Shown: positions 15,801 through 29,249, counted from the stretch's first letter. The stretch is DNA of 64,000 nucleotides from CAXXOK01 sp963666755 (GCA_963666755.2 CAXXGW010000008.1:186001-250000), one strand, 5' to 3'. Program-made: numbers and translations. The notes: generated from the sequence alone by a model not told the origin.

Positions 15801-17576
15801 ATGGCCGCGGCAACGCAGGAACAGCGCTATCGCACGCTGATCGAACTGGGCATCGCCCTGTCGGCCGAGCGCAACCACAACCGCCTGATGGAGAAGATTC
15901 TCCTGGGCGCCAAATCCATGACCAACGCCGATGGCGGCACGCTGTATCTCGTGACCGAGGCCAAGGACGGCCTGAAGTTCGAGATCATGCTGAACGACAC
16001 TCTGGACGTTGCCATGGGCGGCACCACCGGCAAGCCGATCCCGTTCCCGCCGCTGCGCCTGTACGACGATTCCGGCGCCCCCAACCACAAGAACGTGGCG
16101 TCCTATTGCGCCCTGTCCGGCACCACGGTGAACATCGCCGACGCCTATGACGTGGACAAATTCGATTTCACCGGCACCAAGGCGTTCGACGCCAAGACCG
16201 GTTATCGCTCGAAATCCTTCCTGACCGTGCCGCTGAAGAATTACGAGAACGAGGTCATCGGCGTCCTGCAGTTGATCAACGCGCGGGACCGCAAGAACAA
16301 CGTGGTGGCCTTCGGCCCCGACATCACGCCGCTGATCGAGGCGCTGTCGTCGCAGGCGGCGGTCGCCCTGGACAATTCCCGCCTGATCGAAGCCCAGAAA
16401 CACCTGTTCAAAAGCTTCATCCAGGTGATCGCGGGCAGCATCGACGCCAAGTCGCCCTATACCGGCGGCCATTGCAACCGCGTCCCCACCATCACCTTCA
16501 TGCTGGCCAAGGCGGCGTGCGAAAGCACCGAGGGTCCGTACAAGGACTTCATGCTGACCGAGGACGAGTGGTACGAGCTGGAGGTCGCCGCCGGTCTGCA
16601 CGATTGCGGCAAGGTGACCACGCCCGAATACATCGTCGACAAGGCCACCAAGCTCGAGACCATCTACAACCGTATCCACGAGGTGCGCATGCGCTTCGAG
16701 GTGCTGAAGCGCGATGCGGTCATCGATTACCTGCAAGGCGTGGTGACCGGCGACCAGCCCGAGCCCGAGCTAAAGGCGGCGATGGATGGGCGGCTGGCGC
16801 AGTTGGACGACGATTTCGCCTTCATCGCCGAATGCAACGTCGGCGGCGAGTTCATGGCGCCCGAGAAGATCGAACGGGTGAACGCCATCGCCCAGCAGAC
16901 CTGGGTGCGCACCCTGGACGATCATCTGGGCCTGTCCATCGACGAGATGCGCCGCCGCAAGGCCGACGAACCCAAGCCGCCGGTGGTGGAAAAGCTGCTG
17001 TCCGACAAGGAATGGCACATCATCCCGCACGACGTGCCGGTGGACATGGCGCTGTACGATGCCGAGGGCTTCGCCATGCGGCCCTGCGCCAACAAGTACA
17101 ATCTGGGCGAACTCTATAATCTGGCCATCGGCCGCGGCACCCTGACCGCCGAGGACCGCTTCAAGATCAATGAGCACATTACCCAGACCATCCTGATGCT
17201 GAAGGCCCTGCCCTTCCCCAAGAATCTGGCGCGCGTGCCGGAATGGGCGGGCGGCCATCACGAAAAGATGGACGGCACCGGCTATCCCAAGGGCCTCAAG
17301 CGCGCGGACATGTCCATCCCCGCCCGCATGATGGCCATTGCCGACATCTTCGAGGCGCTGACCGCCGCCGACCGCCCGTACAAGAAGCCCAAGACCCTGT
17401 CGGAATCGCTGAAGATCATGTCGTTCATGGTCAAGGACCAGCACATCGATGCCGAGCTGTGGCAGCTGTTCCTGACCTCGGGCGTGTGGAAGACCTATGC
17501 CGAGCAATATCTGCGGCCCGACCAGATCGATTCGGTGGACATCAGCGCCTATCTGCCCAAGCCCGCCGCTGCGTAG
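15801..17576 (+). CDS. GAF-HD-GYP domain c-di-GMP phosphodiesterase
   Basis: A 591-residue soluble protein. A GAF sensor occupies about residues 15-185 (MTNADGGTLYLV, GVLQLINARD). The HD-GYP part follows, with HDCGK (H267, D268) and GGHHEKMDGTGYPKG (GYP from 494). Both metal-site and GYP motifs are intact, so it should hydrolyse c-di-GMP. About 150 residues separate the HD and GYP halves, which is longer than in the compact RpfG domain and shows an insertion at about 300-430. It starts after GAGGGACGGGAC. It is one of three c-di-GMP-linked proteins in the window. Confidence 0.9.
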   Translation: MAAATQEQRYRTLIELGIALSAERNHNRLMEKILLGAKSMTNADGGTLYLVTEAKDGLKFEIMLNDTLDVAMGGTTGKPIPFPPLRLYDDSGAPNHKNVASYCALSGTTVNIADAYDVDKFDFTGTKAFDAKTGYRSKSFLTVPLKNYENEVIGVLQLINARDRKNNVVAFGPDITPLIEALSSQAAVALDNSRLIEAQKHLFKSFIQVIAGSIDAKSPYTGGHCNRVPTITFMLAKAACESTEGPYKDFMLTEDEWYELEVAAGLHDCGKVTTPEYIVDKATKLETIYNRIHEVRMRFEVLKRDAVIDYLQGVVTGDQPEPELKAAMDGRLAQLDDDFAFIAECNVGGEFMAPEKIERVNAIAQQTWVRTLDDHLGLSIDEMRRRKADEPKPPVVEKLLSDKEWHIIPHDVPVDMALYDAEGFAMRPCANKYNLGELYNLAIGRGTLTAEDRFKINEHITQTILMLKALPFPKNLARVPEWAGGHHEKMDGTGYPKGLKRADMSIPARMMAIADIFEALTAADRPYKKPKTLSESLKIMSFMVKDQHIDAELWQLFLTSGVWKTYAEQYLRPDQIDSVDISAYLPKPAAA

Positions 17577-17634
17577 TTGACATCCTGGCCCATTGCCTTA
17601 TCTGTCCCCGCTGGACAGCAGGGGAAGGACCATC

Positions 17635-18135
17635 ATGCTTGAACGATTGATCGAACGCTTCCTGTTCGCGGGACGCTGGCTGCTGGTGCCGCTGTATATC
17701 GGCCTGACGCTGGTGCTGGTGCTGTTCTCGGTGAAGTTCTTCCAGGAATTGCTGCACCTGATCCCGGCGCTGTCGGATCTGCACGAAAGCGACCTGATCC
17801 TGGCGGCGTTGTCGCTGGCCGATCTGGTGCTGGTGGGCAATCTGCTGGTCATGGTGGTGCTGTCGGGCTACGAGAATTTCGTGTCGCGCATCGACCACGC
17901 CAACGGCGAGTTGTCGTGGCTGGGCAAGGTGGATGCGGGCACGCTGAAGATCAAAGTGGCGGCCAGCATCGTCGCCATTTCCTCGATCCATCTGCTCAAG
18001 GCCTTCGTCAAGGTGGACACCATCGCCAACGACAAGCTGCTGTGGCTGGTGGTCATCCACATGACCTTCGTGCTGTCGGCGCTGCTCTTGGCCTTCGTGG
18101 ACAAGATCGCCTTCGCCACCCATCGCGAGCATTGA
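17635..18135 (+). CDS. UPF0114 (YqhA-like) inner-membrane protein
   Basis: A 166-residue membrane protein of the UPF0114/TIGR00645 family, function unknown. Three to four hydrophobic segments and the family blocks ERFLFAGRWLLVPLYIGL, DLVLVGNLLVMV and SSIHLLKAF are visible. The ATG at 17635 follows AGGGGAAGGACC. It is followed 10 bases later by another small membrane protein gene. Confidence 0.85.
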   Translation: MLERLIERFLFAGRWLLVPLYIGLTLVLVLFSVKFFQELLHLIPALSDLHESDLILAALSLADLVLVGNLLVMVVLSGYENFVSRIDHANGELSWLGKVDAGTLKIKVAASIVAISSIHLLKAFVKVDTIANDKLLWLVVIHMTFVLSALLLAFVDKIAFATHREH

Positions 18136-18145
18136 GGGCGACGCC

Positions 18146-18403
18146 GTGGAAGAACTGAACTTCATATCGCTGCCGCTGGTGCTGCTGCTGTCCCTGGTCG
18201 GCGGCCCGCTGCTGCTGCGCCGCGCGGGCTATCCGGCGGGCAAGATTGTGTTCGGCACCCTGACCGGCATGATGGTGCTGCTGGCGGCCTGGGGCATGAT
18301 CTCGGCCATCCAGAACCGCACCGGCTTGCAGGCGGTGCCGCTGGGCTGGCTGGTGCCCCTGGCGGCACTGTACGCCGTCTGGCGCTGGCGCGATCGCCTG
18401 TGA
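18146..18403 (+). CDS. Small hypothetical membrane protein
   Basis: An 85-residue protein starting at GTG 18146, 10 bases after the UPF0114 gene, with three hydrophobic stretches (LPLVLLLSLVGGPLLL, IVFGTLTGMMVLLAAWGM, LGWLVPLAALYAVW). No family is recognised. Operon position suggests a shared role with UPF0114. Confidence 0.6.
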   Translation: MEELNFISLPLVLLLSLVGGPLLLRRAGYPAGKIVFGTLTGMMVLLAAWGMISAIQNRTGLQAVPLGWLVPLAALYAVWRWRDRL

Positions 18404-18407
18404 AAAC

Positions 18408-18446
18408 AAAAACGCCGCCGAGGGCATCCCCGGCGGCGTTTTCTTT
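18408..18446. terminator. Bidirectional intrinsic terminator
   Basis: AACGCCGCCG (18411-18420) pairs with CGGCGGCGTT (18431-18440) with flanking A- and T-runs. It lies between convergent genes, so it can stop transcription both ways. Confidence 0.8.
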
Positions 18447-18459
18447 TGCGCTGTGACGC

Positions 18460-19050
18460 TTACTGCACCCAGCGGCTCAGATAGGTGCGGATCAGGCCGT
18501 CCATCTGGGTGTCGATGTCGCGGATCATGCTGTCGGTGATTTCGTACAGCACGCGGTCGCGGTCGTTCAGCGACGCGCCCTCGGCCACGCTCTTGGTGCG
18601 GGTGGCGCGGGCCACCACGTCGGCGACCGGCATGTGACGCTCGTCCAGAATCTGGATGGCGACGTCCAGGCTGCCGTCGAAGCGAGCGGCCTGCTCGTCC
18701 TTGAACATGCCGCTGAAGCTCTTGTCGGTCTGCAACGGCACCTCGACCACGCGAGCGTCGCGGATGACGACACGGGCATAGCCGGTGCGGCCGACCGGAC
18801 GCAGGCGGTCCTGGGCCCAGCGCACGGTGGCGTTTTCGGGGCTGACCGGCATCAGATGCTCGATGTTCGGGCGCTTGCCCGGCGAGACGTATTCCGGAAC
18901 GATTTCCAGCTGCCCCACATCCAGGCGGAACGGGACACGGTCGGCGAAGCTGATTTCAGGCAGCTTCTGGACGACGGGCTTGGTTTCGCATGCGGCGAGG
19001 GCCAGGACACAGGCCAGCGCCATCACCACGCGGGAGCGGCGGAGGGACAT
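18460..19050 (-). CDS. Hypothetical lipoprotein
   Basis: A 196-residue lipoprotein. The ATG at 19050 yields a signal sequence (MSLRRSRVVMALACVLALAAC) with a lipobox ending in LAAC. GGGAAG lies about 6 bases upstream. The mature part is mostly alpha/beta, without cysteines or recognisable domain. GYARVVIRDARVVEV and LYEITDSMIRDIDTQMD are the best-defined blocks. It follows hslO on the same strand. The function is unknown. Confidence 0.7.
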   Translation of the reverse strand: MSLRRSRVVMALACVLALAACETKPVVQKLPEISFADRVPFRLDVGQLEIVPEYVSPGKRPNIEHLMPVSPENATVRWAQDRLRPVGRTGYARVVIRDARVVEVPLQTDKSFSGMFKDEQAARFDGSLDVAIQILDERHMPVADVVARATRTKSVAEGASLNDRDRVLYEITDSMIRDIDTQMDGLIRTYLSRWVQ

Positions 19051-19111
19051 CGGGGGCTTCCCATTCAAAAGTTGGAAATCGCGGCCTATTGTGGCACGCA
19101 CCGCCCCGCCG

Positions 19112-20035
19112 TCAAGCCTGTCCGGCGTTTTGTTCGCGCGAGGTCGGCGGCATGTACACCCGTTCCAGGGCCGCATCGTCGAAGGCATAGACGGTCTGGC
19201 AGAACTCGCAGGTGATCACCACCCGGCCCTGCTCGTCCTTCAGACTCTCGATTTCGGTGCGCGGGATCGAGCGCAGGGCACCGGCGATCTTGTCCTCGGA
19301 GCAGCGGCACTGCGCCTGCAACGCCTTGGGCTCCCACATTTGCAGGCCCTCGGCGTGGAACAGGCGATGGGGCAGTTGCTCGGCCGACAGGGCCGGGTCC
19401 AGCAACTCGGCCTCGGTCATGCTGGCCAGCAGGATTGTGGCGGTGCGCCAGGCTTCCTGCGATTCGTCCTTGGTCAGGATCGGGCTGCCCGGCTGCCCGC
19501 CCGGCATGCGCTGAATCATCAGGGCCGCCGCCGCAGCGGCACCCGAGGCCAGCACCACCTCGGTATCCAGCTGTTCGGATTGCAGGAAATACTGCTTGGC
19601 GCAGTCACCCAGGGTGGTGCCGGTCAGTTCGACGATGCCCTGATAGCGGTCGGTCTGCGGCCCCTGATCGACGGTGAAGGCCAGATAGCCAGTGCCCAGC
19701 AGCGCCGGGACGGTTTCTTCCGCCACCTTGGCCAGCGCCTCGGCATCGAACCGGGCATAGCCGCGCAGATCGCCCGCGCTGGTGACATCGGCCACCAACA
19801 GGCTGATGGCGCCATTGCCCTGGGCCTGCAGGGTGAAGACGCCGTCATATTTCAGCGATCCGGCCAGCACGGCGGCCAGGGCCAGGGTCTCGGACAGCAG
19901 ACGCCCGACCACCGGCGGATAGGCATGGCCGTCCAGGATGGTCTCCACCGCCGCGCCCAGGCGCACCAGACGGCCGCGCACGGCGCCGCCCGCCACCTGG
20001 AAGGGCAGGATCAGGTCGTTCAAACGTTCGGTCAT
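19112..20035 (-). CDS. hslO: Redox-regulated chaperone Hsp33
   Basis: A cytoplasmic holdase activated by oxidation. The zinc site CRC (in QCRCSEDK) plus CEFC near the C-terminus is the redox switch. The N-terminal domain shows GDLRGYARF and FTVDQGPQTDRYQGIV. The start at 20035 (MTERLNDLILPF, 307 residues) matches the family better than the ATG at 20062, which would add nine residues and lacks a ribosome-binding site. Confidence 0.94.
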   Translation of the reverse strand: MTERLNDLILPFQVAGGAVRGRLVRLGAAVETILDGHAYPPVVGRLLSETLALAAVLAGSLKYDGVFTLQAQGNGAISLLVADVTSAGDLRGYARFDAEALAKVAEETVPALLGTGYLAFTVDQGPQTDRYQGIVELTGTTLGDCAKQYFLQSEQLDTEVVLASGAAAAAALMIQRMPGGQPGSPILTKDESQEAWRTATILLASMTEAELLDPALSAEQLPHRLFHAEGLQMWEPKALQAQCRCSEDKIAGALRSIPRTEIESLKDEQGRVVITCEFCQTVYAFDDAALERVYMPPTSREQNAGQA

Positions 20036-20150
20036 TGCGGCCCGTTCTTCCTTGTGCGCCATTCTGCCGCCATTGCGGCGGCGGCCCGATTTCTGAGGGT
20101 GGGCTCAGCCCACAGGGCGGGCGGATGCCCGCGCCCAGCGAGGGGCAATA

Positions 20151-20175
20151 CGGCGAACCGCATCGCGGTTCGCCG
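20151..20175 (-). terminator. Hairpin after argF
   Basis: CGGCGAACCGC (20151-20161) pairs perfectly with GCGGTTCGCCG (20165-20175). It starts 7 bases beyond the argF stop. Only a weak T-run follows on the minus strand (TATTG). Two further GC hairpins lie between it and hslO. Confidence 0.5.
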
Positions 20176-20181
20176 GTATGA

Positions 20182-21117
20182 TTACAGCAGGCACCAGCTC
20201 ATGATGCCCTTCTGCACATGCAGGCGGTTTTCCGCCTCGTCCCACACCACCGATTGCGGACCGTCCATCACCGCATCAGTGACTTCCTCGTTGCGATGGG
20301 CGGGCAGGCAATGCATGAACAGGGCCGAGGGATCGGCCTTGGCCATCAGCGCCTCGTTGACCTGATAGGGGGCCAACAGGGCAGGACGGTTGCCGTCGGT
20401 GCAGCCCATGGACACCCAAGTGTCGGTGACCACCAGATGGGCGCCGGACACCGCCGCCGCCGGGTCGCTGCCCAGCACCACCGAGGCGCCCTGTTCGCGC
20501 GCCCAGGCGACAACACCGGCATCGGGCGACAGTTCCACCGGGCAGGCCAGACGGATCTCGCAGCCGAAATGCGCCGCCGCCTGAATCCAGCTGGCGGCAA
20601 CGTTGTTGCCGTCGCCAAGCCACGCCACCACCTTGCCGTTCAGGGAACCGCGATGTTCCTCGAAGGTCAGGATGTCGGCCATCACCTGGCACGGATGGGT
20701 GCGGTCGGTCAGGCCGTTGATCACCGGCACCGTGGCGTATTCCGACAGCTCCAGCAGCTTGTTGGGGTCGTCGGTGCGGATCATGATGGCGTCCACATAG
20801 CGCGACAGCACGCGCGCCGTGTCGGCGATGGTCTCGCCGCGGCCCAACTGGCTATCGCCCTTGGACAGCACGATAGCGTCGCCGCCCAGTTGCTTGATGC
20901 CGGTCTCGAACGACACGCGGGTACGGGTGGACGGCTTCTCGAAGATCATGGCGAGCGTGCGGCCCGCCAGCGGCTTGTCCTTGCCGAACGGCTTGTCGCC
21001 GCGCTTGTACGCCGCGCCGAGATCGAGAATGCGCCGCAGGGTCTCGGAATCGAAGCGATCGAGATCCAGGAAATGCCGGGTCTGTCCCGCCCGGGCGCGG
21101 CCGGGGTTGACGGTCAT
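20182..21117 (-). CDS. argF: Ornithine carbamoyltransferase
   Basis: A 311-residue enzyme that joins carbamoyl phosphate and ornithine to citrulline in arginine synthesis. STRTR (carbamoyl-phosphate loop), DRTHPCQ and MHCLPAHRNEE (ornithine site) are intact. Its start overlaps the argD stop by 4 bases (ATGA), so the two are translationally coupled. Confidence 0.96.
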   Translation of the reverse strand: MTVNPGRARAGQTRHFLDLDRFDSETLRRILDLGAAYKRGDKPFGKDKPLAGRTLAMIFEKPSTRTRVSFETGIKQLGGDAIVLSKGDSQLGRGETIADTARVLSRYVDAIMIRTDDPNKLLELSEYATVPVINGLTDRTHPCQVMADILTFEEHRGSLNGKVVAWLGDGNNVAASWIQAAAHFGCEIRLACPVELSPDAGVVAWAREQGASVVLGSDPAAAVSGAHLVVTDTWVSMGCTDGNRPALLAPYQVNEALMAKADPSALFMHCLPAHRNEEVTDAVMDGPQSVVWDEAENRLHVQKGIMSWCLL

Positions 21118-22286
21118 GGGGTCACCTCGGAAAGGGTCCGGGTCAGGATGGCGAGGGCTTCCTCGATTTCCTGTTCGCGGATGATGAGCGGCGGCAGCAG
21201 CCGCAGCACGTTATCGCCAGCGCCGACGGTCAGCAGACCGTTGGCCAGCAGCTTGGCCTGAAGAGTGGTGTTGGGCACCCGGCACTTGAGGCCGATCATC
21301 ATGCCCATGCCGCGCACTTCCTCGATGGCTGCCGGAAAGCGTTCCGGCAAATCGGCCAGCTTGGCGCGCAGGACGCCGCCCCAATGGGCGACCTCGTCCA
21401 TGAAGCCGGGGGCCAGCATGACGTCCAGCACCGCATCGGCGGCGGCCATGGCCAGCGGATTGCCGCCGAAGGTCGAACCGTGGGCACCGGCGGTCATGCC
21501 GCGCGCCGCCTTCTCGGTCGCCAGGCAGGCACCGACCGGGAAACCGCCGCCCAGGCCCTTGGCCACGGCCATGATGTCGGGGGCAGCGCCGGTGTGTTCA
21601 TAGGCGAACAGCGAACCGGTGCGGCCCATGCCGGTCTGCACCTCGTCATAGATCAGCAGCAGGCCGAATTCGTCGGCGGTGGCGCGCAGACGCTTCAGGT
21701 AATCGGGCTCGCCGACAAAAATGCCGCCCTCGCCCTGCACCGGCTCGACCAGGATGGCGGCGGTCTGCGGGCCGATGGCGGCACGCAGGGCATTGAGGTT
21801 ACCATAGGGTACATGCACGAAGCCGGGCATGGCGGGATCGAAGCCCTTCATGTGCTTTTCCTGGCCGCCCGCCGCCACGGTCGCCAGGGTGCGGCCATGG
21901 AAGGCGCCGGTAGCGCAGATGATCTCGTTCCGGCCCTTGTCGCCACCTTCGTAATGGTACTTGCGCGCCATCTTGATGGCGCACTCATTGGCCTCGGCGC
22001 CCGAGTTGCAGAAGAACACGGTGTCGGCGAAGGTGTGTTCGACCAGCTTGGCCGCCACCTTCTCCTGTCCGGCGACCCGGTACAGGTTCGAGGTGTGCCA
22101 CAGCTTGCCCGCCTGCTCCTGCAGGGCCTTGACCAGATGGGGATGGCAATGGCCCAGCGAAGTCACCGCCACGCCAGCGCCGAAATCCAGGAATCGTCGC
22201 CCGTCGGTCGACCACAGAGTGGCACCCTCGCCCCGTTCGAAGGCGACATCGGCACGCGCATAAGTGGGCATCACGACAGGAAACAC
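21114..22286 (-). CDS. argD: Acetylornithine aminotransferase
   Basis: A 390-residue class III PLP aminotransferase that acts in arginine (and often lysine) synthesis. It shows FCNSGAEANECAIK, the PLP-ring motif LIYDEVQTGMGRTG, and AVAKGLGGGFPVGA, which contains the Schiff-base lysine. STFGGNPLA precedes the C-terminal domain. It is the first gene of an argD-argF operon with a good sigma-70 promoter about 85 bases upstream. Confidence 0.95.
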   Translation of the reverse strand: MFPVVMPTYARADVAFERGEGATLWSTDGRRFLDFGAGVAVTSLGHCHPHLVKALQEQAGKLWHTSNLYRVAGQEKVAAKLVEHTFADTVFFCNSGAEANECAIKMARKYHYEGGDKGRNEIICATGAFHGRTLATVAAGGQEKHMKGFDPAMPGFVHVPYGNLNALRAAIGPQTAAILVEPVQGEGGIFVGEPDYLKRLRATADEFGLLLIYDEVQTGMGRTGSLFAYEHTGAAPDIMAVAKGLGGGFPVGACLATEKAARGMTAGAHGSTFGGNPLAMAAADAVLDVMLAPGFMDEVAHWGGVLRAKLADLPERFPAAIEEVRGMGMMIGLKCRVPNTTLQAKLLANGLLTVGAGDNVLRLLPPLIIREQEIEEALAILTRTLSEVTP

Positions 22287-22370
22287 TTCAACACCTCCCC
22301 AATTGCAACGCCGGGAGCCCTCGTCCCCAACGGACGACCAGGACCCGCCTGCATGAAAAGGAAAGGCGCG

Positions 22371-22399
22371 ACTATCCTCGGAAAAGGACGCAAAGTCAA
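22371..22399 (-). promoter_or_regulatory. Sigma-70 promoter of argD-argF
   Basis: On the minus strand TTGACT (22399-22394), exactly 17 bases, then GATAGT (22376-22371). Confidence 0.6.
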
Positions 22400-22421
22400 C
22401 CTTTTGGCGGAAATATCATGT

Positions 22422-23234
22422 TTAGGGACGCAATTTGTAACCGGTCGCCAGCATGCGCCAAGTGACGAACAGCAGAACCGCATCAGCCAGGGTCACCAAC
22501 CCCAGGCCCAGCAGCAGCGGGCCGTCTGCATGGCCGATGAAGCCGTAGCGGAAGCCGTCGATCATATAGAAGAACGGATTGATCAGCGCCAACGCATGCC
22601 AGCCCTCGGGCAGGCGGTCGATGGAATAGAAGGTGCCGGACAGGAAGGACAGCGGCGTGACGATGAAATTGGTCACCGCCGCCATGTGGTCGAACTTGTC
22701 GGCCCAGATGCCGCCGATCATGCCCAGCAGCGACAGCATCAGTGACCCGGCCACTGCGTGGAAGACGATGTAGAGCGGCGCATGGACGTGGATGCGCACG
22801 AACAGCGTCATGGTCAGCGTCACCGCGATCCCGACCGTCACGCCACGCACCACGCCGCCCAGAGCCACCGCCAGGGTCTGCTCGCCCGCCGACAGCGGCG
22901 GCATCAGCATATCGACGATGTTGCCCTGAACCTTGGCGATGATGATGGAGGACGAGGTGTTGGCGAAGGCGTTCTGTACCATGGCCATCATCACCAGGCC
23001 CGGCACCAGGAATTCCACGAACGGCACCCCGCCCACCTCTGCCGCCACCCGGCCCAGGGCCAGGGCGAACACCGCCAGGAACAGCAGGGTGGTGACCACC
23101 GGCGCCAGGATGGTCTGGAAATAGACCTTGAGGAACCGGCGGATTTCCTTGGACAACAGCGTCCAAAAGCCCAGCCAGTTGACGGCGCCATAGGTGCGGG
23201 GCTGGGGCGGCAGGATGGTGACGGGTTCGGACAT
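22422..23234 (-). CDS. ABC-2 type transporter permease
   Basis: A 270-residue inner-membrane protein with six predicted helices and an ABC-2 signature region (FLSGTFYSIDRLPEGWHALALINP). It resembles YadH-type permeases of drug or polysaccharide exporters. The partner ATPase (YadG-type) is not adjacent: the neighbours are argD and, divergently and only 34 bases away, recX. Either the ATPase is encoded elsewhere or the gene has been separated from it. Confidence 0.85.
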   Translation of the reverse strand: MSEPVTILPPQPRTYGAVNWLGFWTLLSKEIRRFLKVYFQTILAPVVTTLLFLAVFALALGRVAAEVGGVPFVEFLVPGLVMMAMVQNAFANTSSSIIIAKVQGNIVDMLMPPLSAGEQTLAVALGGVVRGVTVGIAVTLTMTLFVRIHVHAPLYIVFHAVAGSLMLSLLGMIGGIWADKFDHMAAVTNFIVTPLSFLSGTFYSIDRLPEGWHALALINPFFYMIDGFRYGFIGHADGPLLLGLGLVTLADAVLLFVTWRMLATGYKLRP

Positions 23235-23268
23235 GACGCACTCTATATATTCGGTTTAAGCTTCCGGC

Positions 23269-23808
23269 ATGACCAAGGTACCCGCCAAGATCACGCCATC
23301 CTATCTGGAAAACGCCGCGCTTCATTATTTGGAACGCTTCGCTTCGTCCAGCGCCAATCTGCGGCGCGTGTTGATGCGCAAGGTGGCCCGTTCCGTCGCC
23401 CATTGGGGCGGTGAAAGCCAGGACCATACCGCCCAGGTGGATGCGACCCTGACCAAGCTGGCGCAACTGGGCTACCTCAACGATGCCGCCTATGCGGAAA
23501 GCAAGGTGCGTGCCCTGCACCGTTCAGGCAAGGGCACCCGCACCATCCGCGCCACCCTGGCCGCCAAGGGAATCGGTGGCGAACATGCCGCTGCCGCCCT
23601 TGATTCACTGGCCGAGGACGTGGCCGAGCCCGATCTGGCCGCCGCCATCCGTCTGGCCCGCAAGCGCCGTCTCGGCCCCTTTCGCCGCGACGGACGGGAA
23701 GAACTGCGCAACAAGGATCTGGCCGCCTTGGCCCGCGCCGGGTTCGATTTCGATACCTGCCGCCGTGTTATCGATGCGGAAAACGCCGAGGATCTGGAAA
23801 ACGAGTGA
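23269..23808 (+). CDS. recX: Regulatory protein RecX
   Basis: A 179-residue RecX protein, which modulates RecA filament growth. It has three-helix repeats with ALHYLERFASSSANLRRVL, LGYLNDAAYAESKVRALH and a G-K-G-T-R turn. recA is not in the window. The gene is divergent from the ABC-2 permease with a 34-base gap, so promoters must overlap the starts. A strong terminator follows. Confidence 0.88.
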   Translation: MTKVPAKITPSYLENAALHYLERFASSSANLRRVLMRKVARSVAHWGGESQDHTAQVDATLTKLAQLGYLNDAAYAESKVRALHRSGKGTRTIRATLAAKGIGGEHAAAALDSLAEDVAEPDLAAAIRLARKRRLGPFRRDGREELRNKDLAALARAGFDFDTCRRVIDAENAEDLENE

Positions 23809-23823
23809 CGGAACCGGAAAAGC

Positions 23824-23856
23824 AAAAACGCCGCAGGCGAAGCCTGCGGCGTTTTT
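23824..23856. terminator. Bidirectional terminator between recX and the rRNA operon
   Basis: AAAAACGCCGCAGGC (23824-23838) pairs perfectly with GCCTGCGGCGTTTTT (23842-23856) around GAA. It stops recX on the plus strand and, 35 bases after 5S rRNA, the rRNA operon on the minus strand. Confidence 0.9.
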
Positions 23857-23890
23857 GTTGTTCGTGTTTAGGTTCAGCGTTTCCTTGGAA

Positions 23891-24008
23891 GACCAGGCAG
23901 CGACCTACTCTCCCGTGCCTTAAGACACAGTACCATTGGCGCTGGGGGTTTTCACGGCCGAGTTCGGTATGGGATCGGGTGCAGGCCCCCCGCTATGACC
24001 ACCTGGTC
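23891..24008 (-). rRNA. rrf: 5S ribosomal RNA
   Basis: The reverse complement begins GACCAGGTGGTCATAGC and contains CCCGATCCCATACCGAAC and GGGAGAGTAGGTCG, the conserved 5S blocks. The ends pair (GACCAGG with CCTGGTC). It is the last gene of the operon. Confidence 0.93.
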
Positions 24009-24090
24009 ATCGAAGGAAACGCGTTATTCCTGATTTTTGTGATACCCACGTGCTGCAGTTCTGTTTCTGTATTGGGCTTGCCGCTGTGTA

Positions 24091-26836
<2,746 letters not shown>

Positions 26837-27097
26837 CTTCCTACGCAGGGACAAGCCCAACACAGGAAACTAAAACTTCAGCGAATGTGTGTATCACGGT
26901 ACACAAACCAAAAATCCGACGATCACCGAAGCGATCCATCAGACTTCCGATCTGTGTCCAGATCAGGAAAAACCTATTCACGATGACAAAGAGCCTTGTG
27001 TGACAAGTCACACAACGCCTTCGACAATGTCGACGGCAAGGAAGTTTCCACTTCTCTTCGAACGAATGCCGTTCAATCAACCGGCTGCCCACCAGGA
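26837..27097 (-). other. Spacer between tRNA-Ala and 23S with a boxA-like element
   Basis: This non-coding spacer carries GGCTCTTTGTCA on the minus strand (26995-26984), close to the rRNA antitermination boxA TGCTCTTTAACA, and an AT-rich stretch that should form the base of the 23S processing stalk. No gene is seen. Confidence 0.55.
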
Positions 27098-27173
27098 TGG
27101 TGGAGCCAGTCGGGATCGAACCGACGACCTCAAGCTTGCAAAGCTAGCGCTCTCCCAACTGAGCTATGGCCCC
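27098..27173 (-). tRNA. tRNA-Ala (anticodon TGC)
   Basis: The minus strand reads GGGGCCATAGCTCAGTTGGG and folds into a cloverleaf with TTTGCAA as the anticodon loop, GGTTCGATCCC in the T arm and an encoded CCA. It lies in the 16S-23S spacer as expected. Confidence 0.96.
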
Positions 27174-27188
27174 GTTTTACCGGAAAGA

Positions 27189-27265
<77 letters not shown>

Positions 27266-27370
27266 TTATGGGATTGCATATTCGTTCGAGGAAGGGATGC
27301 GAAGACGGCGACGGCCGTTTTGAAGGTAAGTCCGAGAGGTTTGGTGAGCCAAACCATCAGGGTCTTCCTT

Positions 27371-28857
<1,487 letters not shown>

Positions 28858-28999
28858 ACTTCCGGACTGTCCGAAGACATCCAGAACAGAGCTCGTCCAA
28901 AGCAAAAATTACACGCTTGCTTGCAAGATGCGCTTCTTGGCTTCGAACCAGTCTGATATGACCGGCGCCGCCTGCGCATCCCTTCCTTGCGTCTTCACT

Positions 29000-29012
29000 T
29001 TGTCAAAGAGCA
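29000..29012 (-). promoter_or_regulatory. boxA antitermination element in the rRNA leader
   Basis: The minus strand reads TGCTCTTTGACAA, one base from the E. coli rrn boxA TGCTCTTTAACAA, about 145 bases upstream of 16S. It is expected to recruit NusB/NusE to make the rRNA transcript resistant to Rho. Confidence 0.75.
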
Positions 29013-29081
29013 GAGAACCTTTCGATCCTCGTCGGCGCCGTCGCTTTCGCTTCGTCGCCGCCCCGTCAGCGGGGAGGCCGG

Positions 29082-29110
29082 TTTATACTGAACCGCCGGC
29101 CCGGCGTCAA
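29082..29110 (-). promoter_or_regulatory. rRNA operon promoter, proximal
   Basis: TTGACG (29110-29105), 17 bases, TATAAA (29087-29082) on the minus strand, preceded by a run of A residues that may act as an UP element. Confidence 0.75.
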
Positions 29111-29220
29111 CTTCTTTTTTTCAGTCCGCTTCGTTTTCTTTTCGAAGCAAACAACGGAGAAAGTTGAACCTCCGCTTTTCCTTCAAAACAACGTCGCCGT
29201 TGCTTCTCCGGGAGGCCGGG

Positions 29221-29249
29221 GTTCTACAGGAGAGCCCCAACCGCGTCAA
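29221..29249 (-). promoter_or_regulatory. rRNA operon promoter, middle
   Basis: TTGACG (29249-29244), 17 bases, TAGAAC (29226-29221) on the minus strand, again with an A-tract just upstream of the -35. Confidence 0.7.
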
